DNA of 64,000 nt from Phymatolithon calcareum (Eukaryota > Rhodophyta > Florideophyceae > Hapalidiales). Under the pieces are notes generated by a model. The model was not told the origin of the DNA and made no database searches. It saw only the letters and a list, made by a program, of their open reading frames with translations. The stretch is taken from assembly GCA_977006965.1 (NCBI GenBank), contig OZ345380.1:1736001-1800000 (forward strand), in the 5' to 3' direction. Position 1 is the stretch's first letter; each line of letters begins with the position of its first letter. Positions 19,456 to 30,146 of this stretch are shown here, in pieces. A program made the position numbers and the translations under genes.

Positions 19456-20727
19456 AAAGATGGGTACATAGGTCCCTAAGCACCGTGCGATCGAGCATGG
19501 CAAACTGAACAAAAAGCTTAGGGCCACTATAGCATACTTCTCTTGCGCAAGAAGCGACAACATGTAATCACTGGGAGTGATAAGATAAAGAATGGGTTTA
19601 TCTTGAAAAGGGGTGATCTCTCTCCGATGAGAAAATGAGATGCTCCAGTCTAAGGTGCGATTTAGGATCGCCGCTTAAATAGAGCAGGGGCGAGAAATGC
19701 ACACCCTGTACAAAGAGGGGGAGCACTAACAGACACTACTCTAACAATCCCAATTGGTTGGTATGTTCTCCCTGAGAGTGTAAGTGTCCCTCCTTACGCT
19801 CGTGCAGCATTGCGTGTCTACAAACAGTATTAACCGGTGATTTGCTGAAGGGACGCCGACGCGATTCCATTCAATGACCTGCACTCTGCAGTCTATAGGA
19901 GGTAGCGGTAAGTCCCGACCAATCAAGGTGTTCTGTTAACGCATATATTGTGATTACCAGAACGCTGGGATCTTCATGCTGCATTTATTATACTGGAAAT
20001 CGAGCCGATTACTACTTACAGACAATAAAGACAGCACCACCCGAAACGAACAAACGCATGGCGACCTAGACCATAACCTCGCCATTCCCTAATGTTACCA
20101 TCGTTCGCTCCATTCTCCTTCGCCCTTAAACGCCGTGAGGCGTTACACCAGCCAGTGGAACTCATAGAACGACCGGCGATAGTCTCTGCTCCGTAAGCTG
20201 CGTTGACCGCGATATAAACATAGCAGAGAGTATTGCCTTTTTTGCAGAGAATCACTTTTACGGCCTGACTCGTCGGCTTTATCGCCAATGAAAGACGAGC
20301 CGGTTTAATACAGGTGATTACCATTATTAATTTTTTTACTACTACTAAAAGCGGTTGTCCAAACTGTAGTACCCGGTGTGAAGCAATCACGCATGATGTT
20401 AGAAAGTTGCAGCTCCGTGCAATAACCAGCTATCTACACGACACGAAATCCGTGCACTATGGCTTCAAAAGGCGACATAGACAACGGGCGAGCTATCTCC
20501 GCAACCAAGGATCTGGATGGAGCATTCAGCTAAAAGTGGTCATCGACTAAGTGCTTCGCGCAATCAAACAAATGCCCTACGGATTCCATCCCACAAACGT
20601 GTGCCGAAAGAAAGTACACATTACCAAATCCTTGCAGTGACTGCATTGCCCATGGATGCAGTCGAAGTACACCAGCTCGGTTCCACCTGAATTTTAAAGA
20701 ACAAAACGTAAACAAAAAGGCGCGCTG
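19456..20727. other. Intergenic, no supported gene
   Basis: Short frames only. The minus frame 20016-20390 (124 codons) is unrecognised. A TG...CA segment near 19563-19733 resembles an LTR but has no partner. Confidence 0.35.
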
Positions 20728-22134
20728 TTAGAAACGACGGTGGAACATAATGTAAGTGGGACTAAGCCATGCAGCATACCTCTGAAAGTATCGGGTGAAA
20801 TGAAATCCTCGGACGACCTTCCACGGCGTGTCATCCCACGTCCTTAGCCTTGCAAGAATTGTCTTCTCTTTTTCTGCGGCTGATAGAAGAGAGATTTCAG
20901 TCTGCTTGCTTGAGTAGTACAGAGCAGCCTCCCTGGCAATAGTCTTCGGATCGCTATGTCTAGGCGTCCCAGGATATCTTGTTTCTTGTGTCAAAGTCCC
21001 AAAAAACAGTTCGTGAATGCCGCTCTTTGAAACAGAGTTGCCGTCGAACTGTATGAATCTGTCAGCGCCAATGACGGTGTCCCTCGGTCCCTCAAAAAGG
21101 GCACAATAGATCCCAGTGGACTCCACAGCCTTGGTGATGTTTCTCTCCGCCATTGTAACAGGTAATACCATGAAACTGTCGCTGCATTTCTCTGGAAGCT
21201 TGGTGGTAATGATGACTTTGTCGAACTGCTGCAGCTGCGCACCATCAATCAAAACAACTGCAGAAGAATTCCCACGGACGACACCGCGGACATCACGTCC
21301 GAAGCGGATGGTGACATTATTCCCTAGGTTTTCGGTGAGAAGATTGGCAAGCGCTTGGAACGACCCGTATTTGCCGCATGGAACAAGGTTCTTAGATGTC
21401 GGAAGCAAAACAATTGGGTGATTCCATGACATTACATAGAGAGCTGGGGTGCTGTCTATAGGTCCGTACGCTTGGGGGTTCGATCGAATTCGAAAGAGCG
21501 GTATTAAGAGATCGAGCCCCTGCTGCCGAAGGAAGTCCGTCATGGGGGTGGCGAGCATTTGGAGCTTTGTATAGTTCGACGGTGGTTTGGGCGGAAACAG
21601 AAATTCTGTTTTCAGATCTGCAGTGATATAGGGAACCTCATAGAGTTCACTCCACAGTTGTGTGTATCTCTGAAATTGCTGAGTGAAGCGCTTCGTGAAA
21701 GTGGACGGATCATCAAGTATGCTTGTGCTCAGAGCTGCAAAGAACGCAGATCGATCCATGGTTCGAGAAGGAGCTGTTCCAGATCGCGGTATAATAAAGT
21801 ACCCATCGAATGCACAAAACTCCGCACCCATCTCCTCCATCGTTTCGCGGAAACGCCAGTACAACTCGGTCATGGCATATGTGGCGAGGTCGTGAGTAAC
21901 ATTCTTGTACTTTAGAGAGGATGCAAAGCCGCCAACGCGGAAATTAGAGTCAAATATGGTGATGTCGGTGTATCCTTTCCGTGTCAGATGATGAGCAGCT
22001 GACAATCCTGAGAAGCCGGCTCCTACAATCGCAATCTTCTCCTCAGACGCGGATGATGCTTGTGAGGATACGATCGCTGTAATGAGCAGTAGCACAATCG
22101 TTCTGGGAATATACCCAGGCCGCTTAAGATTCAT
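20728..22134 (-). CDS. Secreted/ER FAD-dependent amine oxidase-like oxidoreductase
   Basis: 468 residues from ATG 22134. Residues 1-28 form a basic start plus hydrophobic core (IVLLLITAIVSSQ), a likely signal peptide or anchor. The dinucleotide-binding motif IVGAGFSGLSAAHHL (36-50), acidic D62 and RVGG (66-69) define the flavin amine oxidase / protoporphyrinogen-oxidase-like fold, which binds FAD and oxidises amines or related substrates. ATYAMTELYWRF and a conserved-looking end GFHFTRYFQRYAAWLSP fit the family. The protein stops soon after this, where relatives usually carry a last FAD-contacting strand and helix, so the 3' end may be truncated or spliced. The substrate cannot be inferred. 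No operon-like partner; upstream DNA is the palindrome array at 22381-22665. Confidence 0.75.
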   Translation of the reverse strand: MNLKRPGYIPRTIVLLLITAIVSSQASSASEEKIAIVGAGFSGLSAAHHLTRKGYTDITIFDSNFRVGGFASSLKYKNVTHDLATYAMTELYWRFRETMEEMGAEFCAFDGYFIIPRSGTAPSRTMDRSAFFAALSTSILDDPSTFTKRFTQQFQRYTQLWSELYEVPYITADLKTEFLFPPKPPSNYTKLQMLATPMTDFLRQQGLDLLIPLFRIRSNPQAYGPIDSTPALYVMSWNHPIVLLPTSKNLVPCGKYGSFQALANLLTENLGNNVTIRFGRDVRGVVRGNSSAVVLIDGAQLQQFDKVIITTKLPEKCSDSFMVLPVTMAERNITKAVESTGIYCALFEGPRDTVIGADRFIQFDGNSVSKSGIHELFFGTLTQETRYPGTPRHSDPKTIAREAALYYSSKQTEISLLSAAEKEKTILARLRTWDDTPWKVVRGFHFTRYFQRYAAWLSPTYIMFHRRF

Positions 22135-22380
22135 GTACTTTCTGAGTGCTGATAAAAACGCTTTCTTGTTGAGAACTGGGTTTCTTCTGTTTGTGGACCA
22201 GTCACTTTACTAATGGAAGTGCAGCTTATACACATCCTAAATATGCGTTGAAGTGCTCTATCGAATCGCCTCACGTACCCTTGGTCGTGCTACCAGAAAC
22301 GCTCTATTATTGCCTCTTGATGAATGCTGACTCACGGTTGAACACACAAGCGGCCCAGTTTGGGAGCAGAGATTGACATT

Positions 22381-22665
22381 CCTCAAGGACTCATCTGAGG
22401 CCCTATTTTAGGGAGGACTGGTCCTCGTACTCGTGACTCACGAACCACTCGCGAGTCGCGTGTGGTTATTATCATACACTAGAGGAGCGTGCACTGGTGG
22501 ACTGACTGTCAGTCCACCAGACAGAGAAATTACGATCGTAATTTCCCCGGTGTATCATACCTTGCGAAAATAGTTCGAACTATTTTCGCACGGTACACCG
22601 AGGAAGCACAGCAGCATTTGGCCCGAATAAACCAAATAATTGTGGGGCCAAAATGCTGTCGTGCT
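22381..22665. repeat. Array of at least nine adjacent palindromes/hairpins
   Basis: In order: CCTCA/TGAGG (22381-22400), CCCTA/TAGGG (22401-22413), GAGGAC-TG-GTCCTC (22413-22426), TCGTGA-C-TCACGA (22431-22443), ACTCGCGAGT (22447-22456), CTGGTGGACTGAC with 1-nt centre (22494-22520), the loopless 20-mer GAAATTACGATCGTAATTTC (22526-22545), a loopless 28-mer of half TGCGAAAATAGTTC (22563-22590) inside CGGTGTA/TACACCG (22548-22600), and AGCAC...CAGCATTTGGCCC / GGGCCAAAATGCTG...GTGCT (22605-22665, one bulge). The arms are unrelated to each other. The array starts about 245 bp upstream of the amine oxidase-like start codon. Confidence 0.9.
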
Positions 22666-24930
22666 CCAGCAGTGAAACTGTCATGCTTTTCTGTCTTTTC
22701 AGCCATACATATACTGTAAGTTAAGCAGTCGTCGCGACATTTAAATGTTCAGTCATTTTCAGAGGCAAACTGCAGTTTCTTTTAGCATTGCTACGGAAAA
22801 GTCAGCTGGAAAAATGTCATATTTTCTACGAGAAACGGTCAGCCTTAGTATGTCTGATCCGTGAGGCGACTGTGGCAGAGGAAAGAAAGAGCCTTCTGCT
22901 ACCAGTTGCTAGAAACGTACAACATCTTCCAACGAAAACGTTTGGTGGGTTCGACAGAGATTTCTTTTAGACCTTCTTAGATAATAATGGCAGCTCCTTG
23001 CAGTCGTTTCTGACAGATACCGCGGGCGATCTCAGTCGCAGTGCTTGGATCATCCATACAGGGGAACATTTAGGGATGCACATCACATAGGAAAAAAATG
23101 TTTATTGTTTCTAGTGTCTAATCGGGATGTGCAGTGCAATACAATCACAGGAAGGAACAGAAATATTTAATAAGAAATAAGCTCGAAATGGGGATCAGAT
23201 AGGAAATGAGCAAGGCTCTTAAAAGTGTTAGGACAATGATTGTCTTGCGGCTCTGTCGGAAAAATCGAAGAACCTAAAAACGCAATGTACTGGATCAATA
23301 AATTCGTCAGCGACACGCACCGCAATCGTCCGTACATCTTGTACAACCGACCTGTCTGATTTAGAGCCACTCCCAATTTGTGTTTGAAAAGTAGAAATCA
23401 AATTGGTTGGAGCTAGAAGTTTTACTGATAAATGTGGCAGAAGGAGAATGAAAAATTTTCGGAGCGCAAGCGAAAGAAACGTACAAAGTCAATTTCCACC
23501 TCAGCATTGTTTTGCACTCGGAAATGAGGCTTTGGAAACATATGTTAGGTATGGAGCTACAGGGTTGTGGAGTCTTTCTGAAAGAAAACGAAAAATCAAA
23601 TCATCGTCTTTTGAGTTAGTTGTGCGACAAAGGGAGAGCAGTTCGCCTGAGTTGCAGAAAACATACGAGTTAACTTCGAATAGTTTTATTTGCACGGCAC
23701 AGTTTGACCACCTCTGCCGTTACCCCAAAATGCTTGGAATAGCCCGTACTTGAGTCGAGCACATTGGCAAACGGGATATCAGTACAATAGCTCGCTGGTT
23801 TGTGCCTGTTTGTGCATGCTCAGGACAAAAAGCGCGCTGGATTGAGAGTTTTCCCATGTTCGTGCTGACATTCAATTAAACTGCCCGTCCCGGATATGTG
23901 GTTGAGGACAGCAAAAGAACAATACCGCCCGGAATTTTAATTTCGCTGCCATGCTTAGTTGCTCGTCAGTCTCGCGCGTTGTAGTTCGCATCAGCTACGC
24001 CTGCACGAGCACTGGCATTTAAGGGAATTGACCTGGAAAGTATCCGAAGGAGCCGACGGGCTAACGAGTCGTAATAGAGACGTTAGCCAGATCAAAAAGA
24101 TAGGATAGAGCCTTTGGCGCCGTTGTGATCCAAGTGGTACTGAACGGCACACTGGACGTTCACATGTACGAACACGAACCGTACAGTAATTCTTCGTGAG
24201 CACTTCCAGTATGCTGAATTTTTGATGCACTCTTGTGCATGACATGTATGTTATGATATGCTATAAGGTTAGGACAAGTGTACAACGTGGCAAGCTGGAA
24301 TGTTAGAGAAACGCAAGTTTACTGACAATACAGTTACAATGGGTGTGGCTAATGATGGGATGTGCGGCTAATCGTGGGAAATGGAATTTGTATCATAAAA
24401 GTAAAATGGATTCTTAATTTGAGAGTTTTAGTACTACACTTCAAAAACCTTTTATTTTCGGCCTTCTATTGAGAATTGTGCCAAAACGTTTGACACCTCA
24501 TTGCTGAAAATGGATCCAGCGCATTGTACGTGACTTATTCTACCGCCATGCATATTTTCGCTCATAAATTCGAAAATGGGCGGGAGCTGTGATCCTCTTC
24601 ATCACGACACCTCCTCCACTCTAGTGCACTCCAATAGGGCAATCTCCACATAACCAGAGGCGCAGAAAAACTAGATGCGTGCACAGCGCATCGCTCGATG
24701 TACGGTTGTTAGGATGCACCAGTCGTTTGTGCTGTGCACTTTCGTGCATATGTCAAAAAATGTAGTAGAAATTTCATCCCACTATTACCCACATTGCGGA
24801 CTAAAATAGCAATTTCGTGTTTGTTACATAAAAAGTGTAAAATAATAGCACCGCAAACTTTTTGGATGTCAGAATGTGCGCAATGCTGTAGCAGCTATGC
24901 CTATCAAATATATTTTGCATTTGACGGGAA
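22666..24930. other. Intergenic, no supported gene
   Basis: AT-rich with short unrecognised frames (for example plus 23403-23753). A weak inverted repeat GGCTAAC/GTTAGCC lies near 24060-24090. Confidence 0.35.
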
Positions 24931-24966
24931 ATGGGTATTTTTTCTTTTTTAAAAGAAAAAACCCAT
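24931..24966. repeat. A/T-rich hairpin
   Basis: ATGGGTATTTTTTCTTTT pairs with AAAAGAAAAAACCCAT, with one unpaired A. Confidence 0.85.
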
Positions 24967-25016
24967 TTTTACTGAAAAAATCCCATAATTACCCGCACAT
25001 GCTGTAATTGACTGTA

Positions 25017-25063
25017 CGCGAGAAGTTCGTAGAGTTCATGAACTGTACGAACTTCTCCTCGCG
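25017..25063. repeat. 47-bp nested hairpin
   Basis: CGCGAGAAGTTCGT (25017-25030) pairs with ACGAACTTCTC-CT-CGCG (2-nt bulge). The inner AGTTCATGAACT (25032-25043) is a perfect palindrome. Confidence 0.85.
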
Positions 25064-25630
25064 TGAGTGTGGTGAGACAACCAACTGAAAGGGTATACAG
25101 CAGTAGGAATTTGGCAAGCGCGTGATCTTCTAGCTGGGAAACAGTACGGCGAAGCCGAAATGGAGAGGGTCCACCGAAAGAAGGTGGTCGCAGCCACATC
25201 TCAAACCTGTTGTCTTCTCTAATTCTACGATGATCGGGACGGTCTTGTAGACAGTGAGCGGTCGTCATCACTTACGTGCTGCTGTCGAACATCTCTGAAA
25301 ATCTCCAGGCGCTGATATGAATTTTCACCAAGTACAGTGTATGGTTATGATTATAAAAACCATGGTTCTTACGATAGTGCGAAATGCTGAGTTTGCAAAG
25401 GTTACCGTCCACGAAGGTGATCATCATAGATCCGTAAGTATTGAAGCTGCATTCAACACCCTTAACTCAGCTGTACGGTACCCTTGGTGGGCCTTTTTCC
25501 AAACCGCAACTTTTTCATTCTCTCCAACTGCCTTCAACACATGTCTGGAAGCTATCGACCAATCTTCGTACTAAGCCAGATAAGACATAGAACACTTGAC
25601 ATCAAGTCGTCATTTGGAATGTTCCCTCCA

Positions 25631-25795
25631 ATGAGCACCTCCACCCTTATCGAACTCACCGGCCAATGTGGGAAAGATGCCATCGAAGACGTGATAAATG
25701 GCCTCGCAAAGGACAGACTCTCCAAAGAGAACAGCGCCTGGACTAAGCGAGCACTCGACGAACTCCTAACCATGCTCCAGGCTGTGGACAAGTAA
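25631..25795 (+). CDS. Short ORF (54 aa) with a start shared with the retroposon at 29686
   Basis: ATG at 25631, MSTSTLIELTGQ ... LDELLTMLQAVDK. The start context TTCCCTCCAATGAGCACCTC closely matches TTCCCCCCAATGAGCACATC at 29737, where another short ORF begins MSTSLLTDTF. The two peptides are otherwise only weakly similar. It may be the leading ORF of a non-autonomous retroelement. Function unknown. Confidence 0.3.
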   Translation: MSTSTLIELTGQCGKDAIEDVINGLAKDRLSKENSAWTKRALDELLTMLQAVDK

Positions 25796-26424
25796 GGAAT
25801 GCCCGCAACTTGAAATCGCAGCTTGTCACAGGACAAGGGAGTAATTTTCCCCCTCGAGGTCCCGAAGGAGACCAGAGGTGGTTTTTTAGTCCACTGAATT
25901 GTGTTACTGTGATGCAGTACGGACCGTCGAGGATGGAAAACAGGAATGCAAGGTAACTCCCTTGCCTCTTTATTCAGGACGTGAGCTAGTCGACTATTTG
26001 TAGGGAAAAGAAACTACAGTTCGGCTCATGCAAATCCGAACGGCAAAGTATAATGGCAGCACACCCAGATTAGGTGTCAACAGGAAATTCGAAATCGTGG
26101 GTAGCAGTGATTCGAATTTGGGAAACGTCCAACTAACAGAGCACCGTATATGGCACCTCATGTGCGGAACATGGATGCAGGATAAACGTTTTCCACTGAT
26201 TACGTGGAGGAGGAAAATCGAGGCGGTTAGAGATAGCCGTATCTGTTTAAGGCACAACAGTTACACCAACAAGAAAAGAAACTTTTCCATAGACAGAATC
26301 CAGCCACAACTTCTTGGCCCTAGGAAAATTACCTCAAGCGTCAGCTGATGCGTTGGTAACTTTTAAATAAAAATCTACCTTTCTTCTTCTTCTTCTACTT
26401 AGCCATATTCGAAAAATCATCGAA

Positions 26425-26679
26425 ATGGAACTGGACAACCTGAGACGCCGAAATTACAAGTTTCATGTATTTCACTTGGGATCCCAGAAAAACGAAGAGA
26501 CAGAGCTCGCTCTTCTTCATGTTGAAGCTCTCCTCCAGCAAGGACATAGTTATATCGCGGTGCGTGATCTTGCGGCGGCATATAACTCGGTCCCGAACGA
26601 TAAGTTCGCCAAAAGGTTAAGAAAGGTCCTCGGTCGAAGTATAGCCCAGATTATAATGCCGATACAGAACCATACATAG
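26425..26679 (+). pseudogene. LINE reverse-transcriptase fragment (plus strand)
   Basis: An 84-codon frame containing ALLHVEALLQQGHSYIAVRDL and AAAYNSVPNDKFAKRLRKVLG. This matches the RT palm segment around the first Asp; compare VVDLSAAYDSVPRDILMKRL at 28690. It is isolated from the rest of a LINE and in opposite orientation to the copies downstream. Confidence 0.65.
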
Positions 26680-26869
26680 ATTCTGACGGATTATGGTGAG
26701 TGGTCACGATCGAAAAGAGTGTGGCTGAAAGGTAACTCTACAATATTCTCATAGACACATTTGCCGTCGAGCTTCAGGATATATACTGTACCGACTGATC
26801 AGGCCACATGAGCCATCGGACTGATCACATGCGGTCCAACGTCTCGAGCTCCAGCTCCGCCCTAGTGTC

Positions 26870-27300
26870 GCGTGTCTCGTCCACAACCTTCCGAAGTCTT
26901 CGCGTTAACTTCGAGAGCAGGTGCTGTTGGCGGAATTCCCATGGTTATTTGGCATGGCTTCATTAGTCTTCTCCAGTGCCGCCCTGCCCACTTTCCAAAC
27001 AGTATCGTTGCTATGTACTCTTGGACTTTCATTTCTGCTCTCGATACTCGGATTGTCTTGGGAGTTATATGCGCGGCGTACTCGTATACTGGCCTGATGA
27101 ATGCTTTGAAAAGCCTGATGCATTTTCTGTACTGTATCCTTTCCTTGTCATATCTAGGGTGCTCATGAGCCGGACTTTTGCGCCAGCGCTTTTGAATCTC
27201 TCCAGGAGTCGGTCGTCACGAATTCCGTTCTCGTCGATTGTCGTACCGAGATATTCTGCAATGCGTCTTATTTGAACTTCCTCGTTCGCCAGAAGAAACC
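26870..27300 (-). pseudogene. LINE ORF2 fragment (RT thumb and following region)
   Basis: Minus-strand reading in two frames gives EYLGTTIDENGIRDDRLLER (near 27250) and, after a frame change, IRLFKAFIRPVYEYAAHITP (near 27090) then ATILFGKWAGRHWRR. The second segment is homologous to IRIFKSLIIPKMRYALHVTP in the adjacent LINE-B, so this is a separate diverged copy of the same family. Confidence 0.7.
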
Positions 27301-27384
27301 AATCTGTCTGGTCCGACCCCTAATGTCGTTTTGAGAGCTCCCCAAGCCTCACCTTGGAGTAACGGGGCAGCTCTTGCATAATCT

Positions 27385-28053
27385 CTAAGCTAAAGTCCTC
27401 TGGCTACTCAAAACGTTCTTGATTCGTAATTCTCTCCTAACAAGAGCTCCTGTGAGTCTCTTGAACTCAAACTCAATTTCTGTAATCATCTTCGACGACG
27501 CTAGAGTACGTTGTAAGGCGACTAGTTCGATCACCGCGGTAATCCCACAGTAAGCACCCAACACTGATTTTCTCCAAAGGGGTGCTCGGTTGAGTGTCAA
27601 TCTTAGGCACCTTAAACGTGTTGTTCTTTCTCCTATGTAAAGGATCCCTGGTAGCTTGCCTTCAATAGGAATCTTCATTGATCTGCCTTCTTCTTCCTGT
27701 TCCCATACCTTTATTGTTCCCTCTCTCCTCCTCTTCTTCGTGACAGATCCCTCCTGGGCTTTCTGAAGGGCTTGTCGCAAGTCTTCATACATCTTGAGAT
27801 ATTCAATATCCTTCATTGCTTCCATTAAGTCCTCATCTCTTCCAAAGTACTCTTCTGTTTCTTCAAGGCGCTTTTTGTGTCTTACCAGGCTTAATGCAAA
27901 CCTTTCTGCTTGATGACGTCTCCTCATCTTTGGTGGTCCCAGTCGGCACAGAACTCTCAGTCGGTCCCGGCGCTGTTCGGCATACTTTCCGAAAACAGTC
28001 TTGTAGAACAAGCCCTCTGCCGACTCGATCGCCGAGAGCAATCGATTTGTCAT
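27385..28053 (-). pseudogene. LINE-B ORF2 C-terminal region
   Basis: An uninterrupted 222-codon frame (SAIESAEGLFYKTVFGKYAE ... RRRHQAERFALSLVRHKKRL) that continues in frame context from IRIFKSLIIPK upstream. It corresponds to the region after the RT thumb. No RNase H or zinc knuckle like that at 11793-13001 is visible before the stop. Confidence 0.65.
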
Positions 28054-28240
28054 TGGAGTAACGTGTAGCGCATACTCTCATTTCGGGATGATTAGCGACT
28101 TAAAGATCCTGATGCATGTCTCCGGTTTGAATCCTCGAACATTCACTCCAAGCTCCCGAAGCTTATGTATGCATCGTACAGCATTTCGAACTCTTGCTAT
28201 GGCCATGTCGTCCGTAACACACTTGTTATTCATGCTTACC

Positions 28241-28741
28241 TCAAGTTTGATGCATTTCTTGTCCCGCCAAGTAAAAAGTGTGCCTCTGAAGCCCTTTGTA
28301 GTTAAGAACTTCGGGTTTTCCCGGTTTTGTGTACCATTTCATGCCATTTTCGCTTGCCCAAATGGTCGCTATATCAAGAAGTTGCTGCGTTCCTTGTCCT
28401 GTCTTCGCTTGAAGCTGAACATCATCTGCGAGCAATTGCACTGGGCTCTCTGAGACGTTTCCGTCTGTCTTGGAGACGGCTTTTGCGAATGTGTCCATGA
28501 ATATATTGTATAGGCATGGACTAAGCGGGGAACCTTGAGGCACTCCTCGGTCGATGATACACCACGTTTCTGTCTCGTCTCCAGCTGATGTGACCCACGA
28601 GGGTTTTAACAGGTACGCAACCATCCTTGTTATATCTTCAGGAAGTTTCTTCGTCAGCCTCTTCATGAGGATATCCCTTGGCACACTATCGTATGCCGCG
28701 GATAGGTCGACAACTGCCATGAACGGATGACCATTTTTCAT
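28241..28741 (-). pseudogene. LINE-B reverse transcriptase palm
   Basis: 166 open codons holding AVVDLSAAYDSVPRDILMKR (first catalytic Asp), the RGVPQGSPLSPCLYNIF motif and LLADDVQL, the (F/Y)xDD box with Ala in place of the aromatic. Frames before and after are broken. Confidence 0.85.
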
Positions 28742-29308
28742 TGTACTTTTTGCTCGGAGTATAGCGAGATATGGGCTTCTGTCTTTCGGAAAACCCAGCT
28801 GAACCTTGTTGAAGCAGTAATTCTCGCGTATGTATGCATCTAGAGCTAAGTCAATGATTTTCCTGGCTGGACTTAAAAGAGATATGGGCCTTTAGTTTGC
28901 AGCGACATGAGCTGGGGCTTTCTTGTATAAGGGAATCGGATTTGCTTGGCGTCATGCCCGAGGAAGAAAATTGAGTTTCCCGCATGTTTCCCATAATGCT
29001 AGCATTATTTCGAGCCCCGCTTCTTTATTCGCGTGCAACATTTCGATCGCAACTCCGTCGGGACCTACCGCCTTCCCCTTCGGTGCTCAGTTGAATGTCC
29101 TTGCGATGTGAAACGTCATTTCCCTATTGGGAGTAAAAGTACGCAACGGTAGACTCCAGTCTTCTTCCGCCTGACACACACTTGAGATGTATACTGAGAC
29201 CTTGCTTGGGTGGACAGGAGCCCCGAGAGCTTTGTTTGCTCCTTTCCTTCGGGATTTTGACTTCGTGATCTTGCTTGTGGCCTTCGCCGTCTCACTCAAA
29301 CCCATTTT

Positions 29309-29671
29309 CTAAACCTCGTCAATGTATCTTTCAAATTGGTCGCATTTGGCTTTTCTCACGTTCTTTTTTAACAACATCTTCACCTCTCGGAGAGCATCTT
29401 TGTCACTTTTGAGGCCTGTTTTCCTGTAAAGCTTATACTGCCGGGTTTGCTTCTTGGCCAGATTGTCGAGCTCCTTGTTCCAAAAACTTTTAAATCTCGG
29501 GGGCCTCGGCTTAGACGAGGTCCATGGCTCTGTCAGCTTTTCCAGAAAAATATCATACCAATCGTTCAACTCGCGTTTGTCAGTACAGGCACGCAACTGC
29601 TCTATCATACCCGGTACCCACTTAGACATTTCTTCTCTGCCCTTAGTTGCTCTTGTCAGGCTTCGCCTTAC
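29309..29671 (-). pseudogene. LINE-B linker between endonuclease and RT
   Basis: Contains RFKSFWNKELDNLAKKQTRQ and a Lys-rich end, homologous to YKSFWNTELDKMALKRKKLY of LINE-A. Removing the insert at 29686-30146 lets this frame read straight from the endonuclease (APPRKKVISKAVRRSLTRAT). Confidence 0.75.
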
Positions 29672-29685
29672 AGCTTTTGAGATAA

Positions 29686-30146
29686 ACACGGCACCGCCAA
29701 TTAGCGGTAAAGTGGGTATTCGGTCGGTTCCCCCCAATGAGCACATCACTTCTCACAGACACGTTCGGTGATACTGTACCAATCCTCATGAGCAAACTGG
29801 AAGAATACCTCGGAAGATATCAACTGACCAATGAGGAGATTAATATCACTGAAAAGCTCTAGACAAGCTACTCTTCTTCACTATCGTCTTTTATGACGAC
29901 ATGGAATAGACAAGGCTCAACTGAGCTGCGATCCAGAGCCTCTAAGAAATCTGACCAGTGGACCCCAAGCTTTTCCCTCCGCCCTTTTTACGGGAGAGGG
30001 TTTTTGCAGCTAGAGCTACGACGTTAACTTGGGTTACAAGTATTTGAATAGATGATCGAAGTTACAATGTAGCTGCTGAAATGCATCTCCCTTGCAGTCT
30101 CATGAGTGTTACTGACGGCGTTTAATAAATTCCAAATTCAAAAGAA
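29686..30146 (+). mobile_element. 461-bp retroposon inserted in LINE-B with 14-bp target-site duplication
   Basis: AGCTTTTGAGATAA is duplicated exactly at 29672-29685 and 30147-30160. Excising one copy plus the insert restores the LINE-B reading frame. The insert has AATAAA at 30124-30129 about 20 nt before its A-rich end, so it was copied from a plus-sense transcript. It holds a 41-aa ORF (29737-29862, MSTSLLTDTF ...) and a CCCTC...GAGGG hairpin followed by T5. The short size and mobilisation by LINE machinery suggest a SINE-like or non-autonomous element. No tRNA-like A/B boxes were found. Confidence 0.85.

Noticed and set aside
19563-19733. Solo LTR starting TGTAATCACTGGG and ending CTAACA
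   Set aside because: No second copy in the window and no matching flanking duplication; TG...CA alone is too weak.
20016-20390. 124-codon minus-strand frame, tested as a copia RT/RNase H remnant
   Set aside because: None of the expected motifs could be found on either strand.
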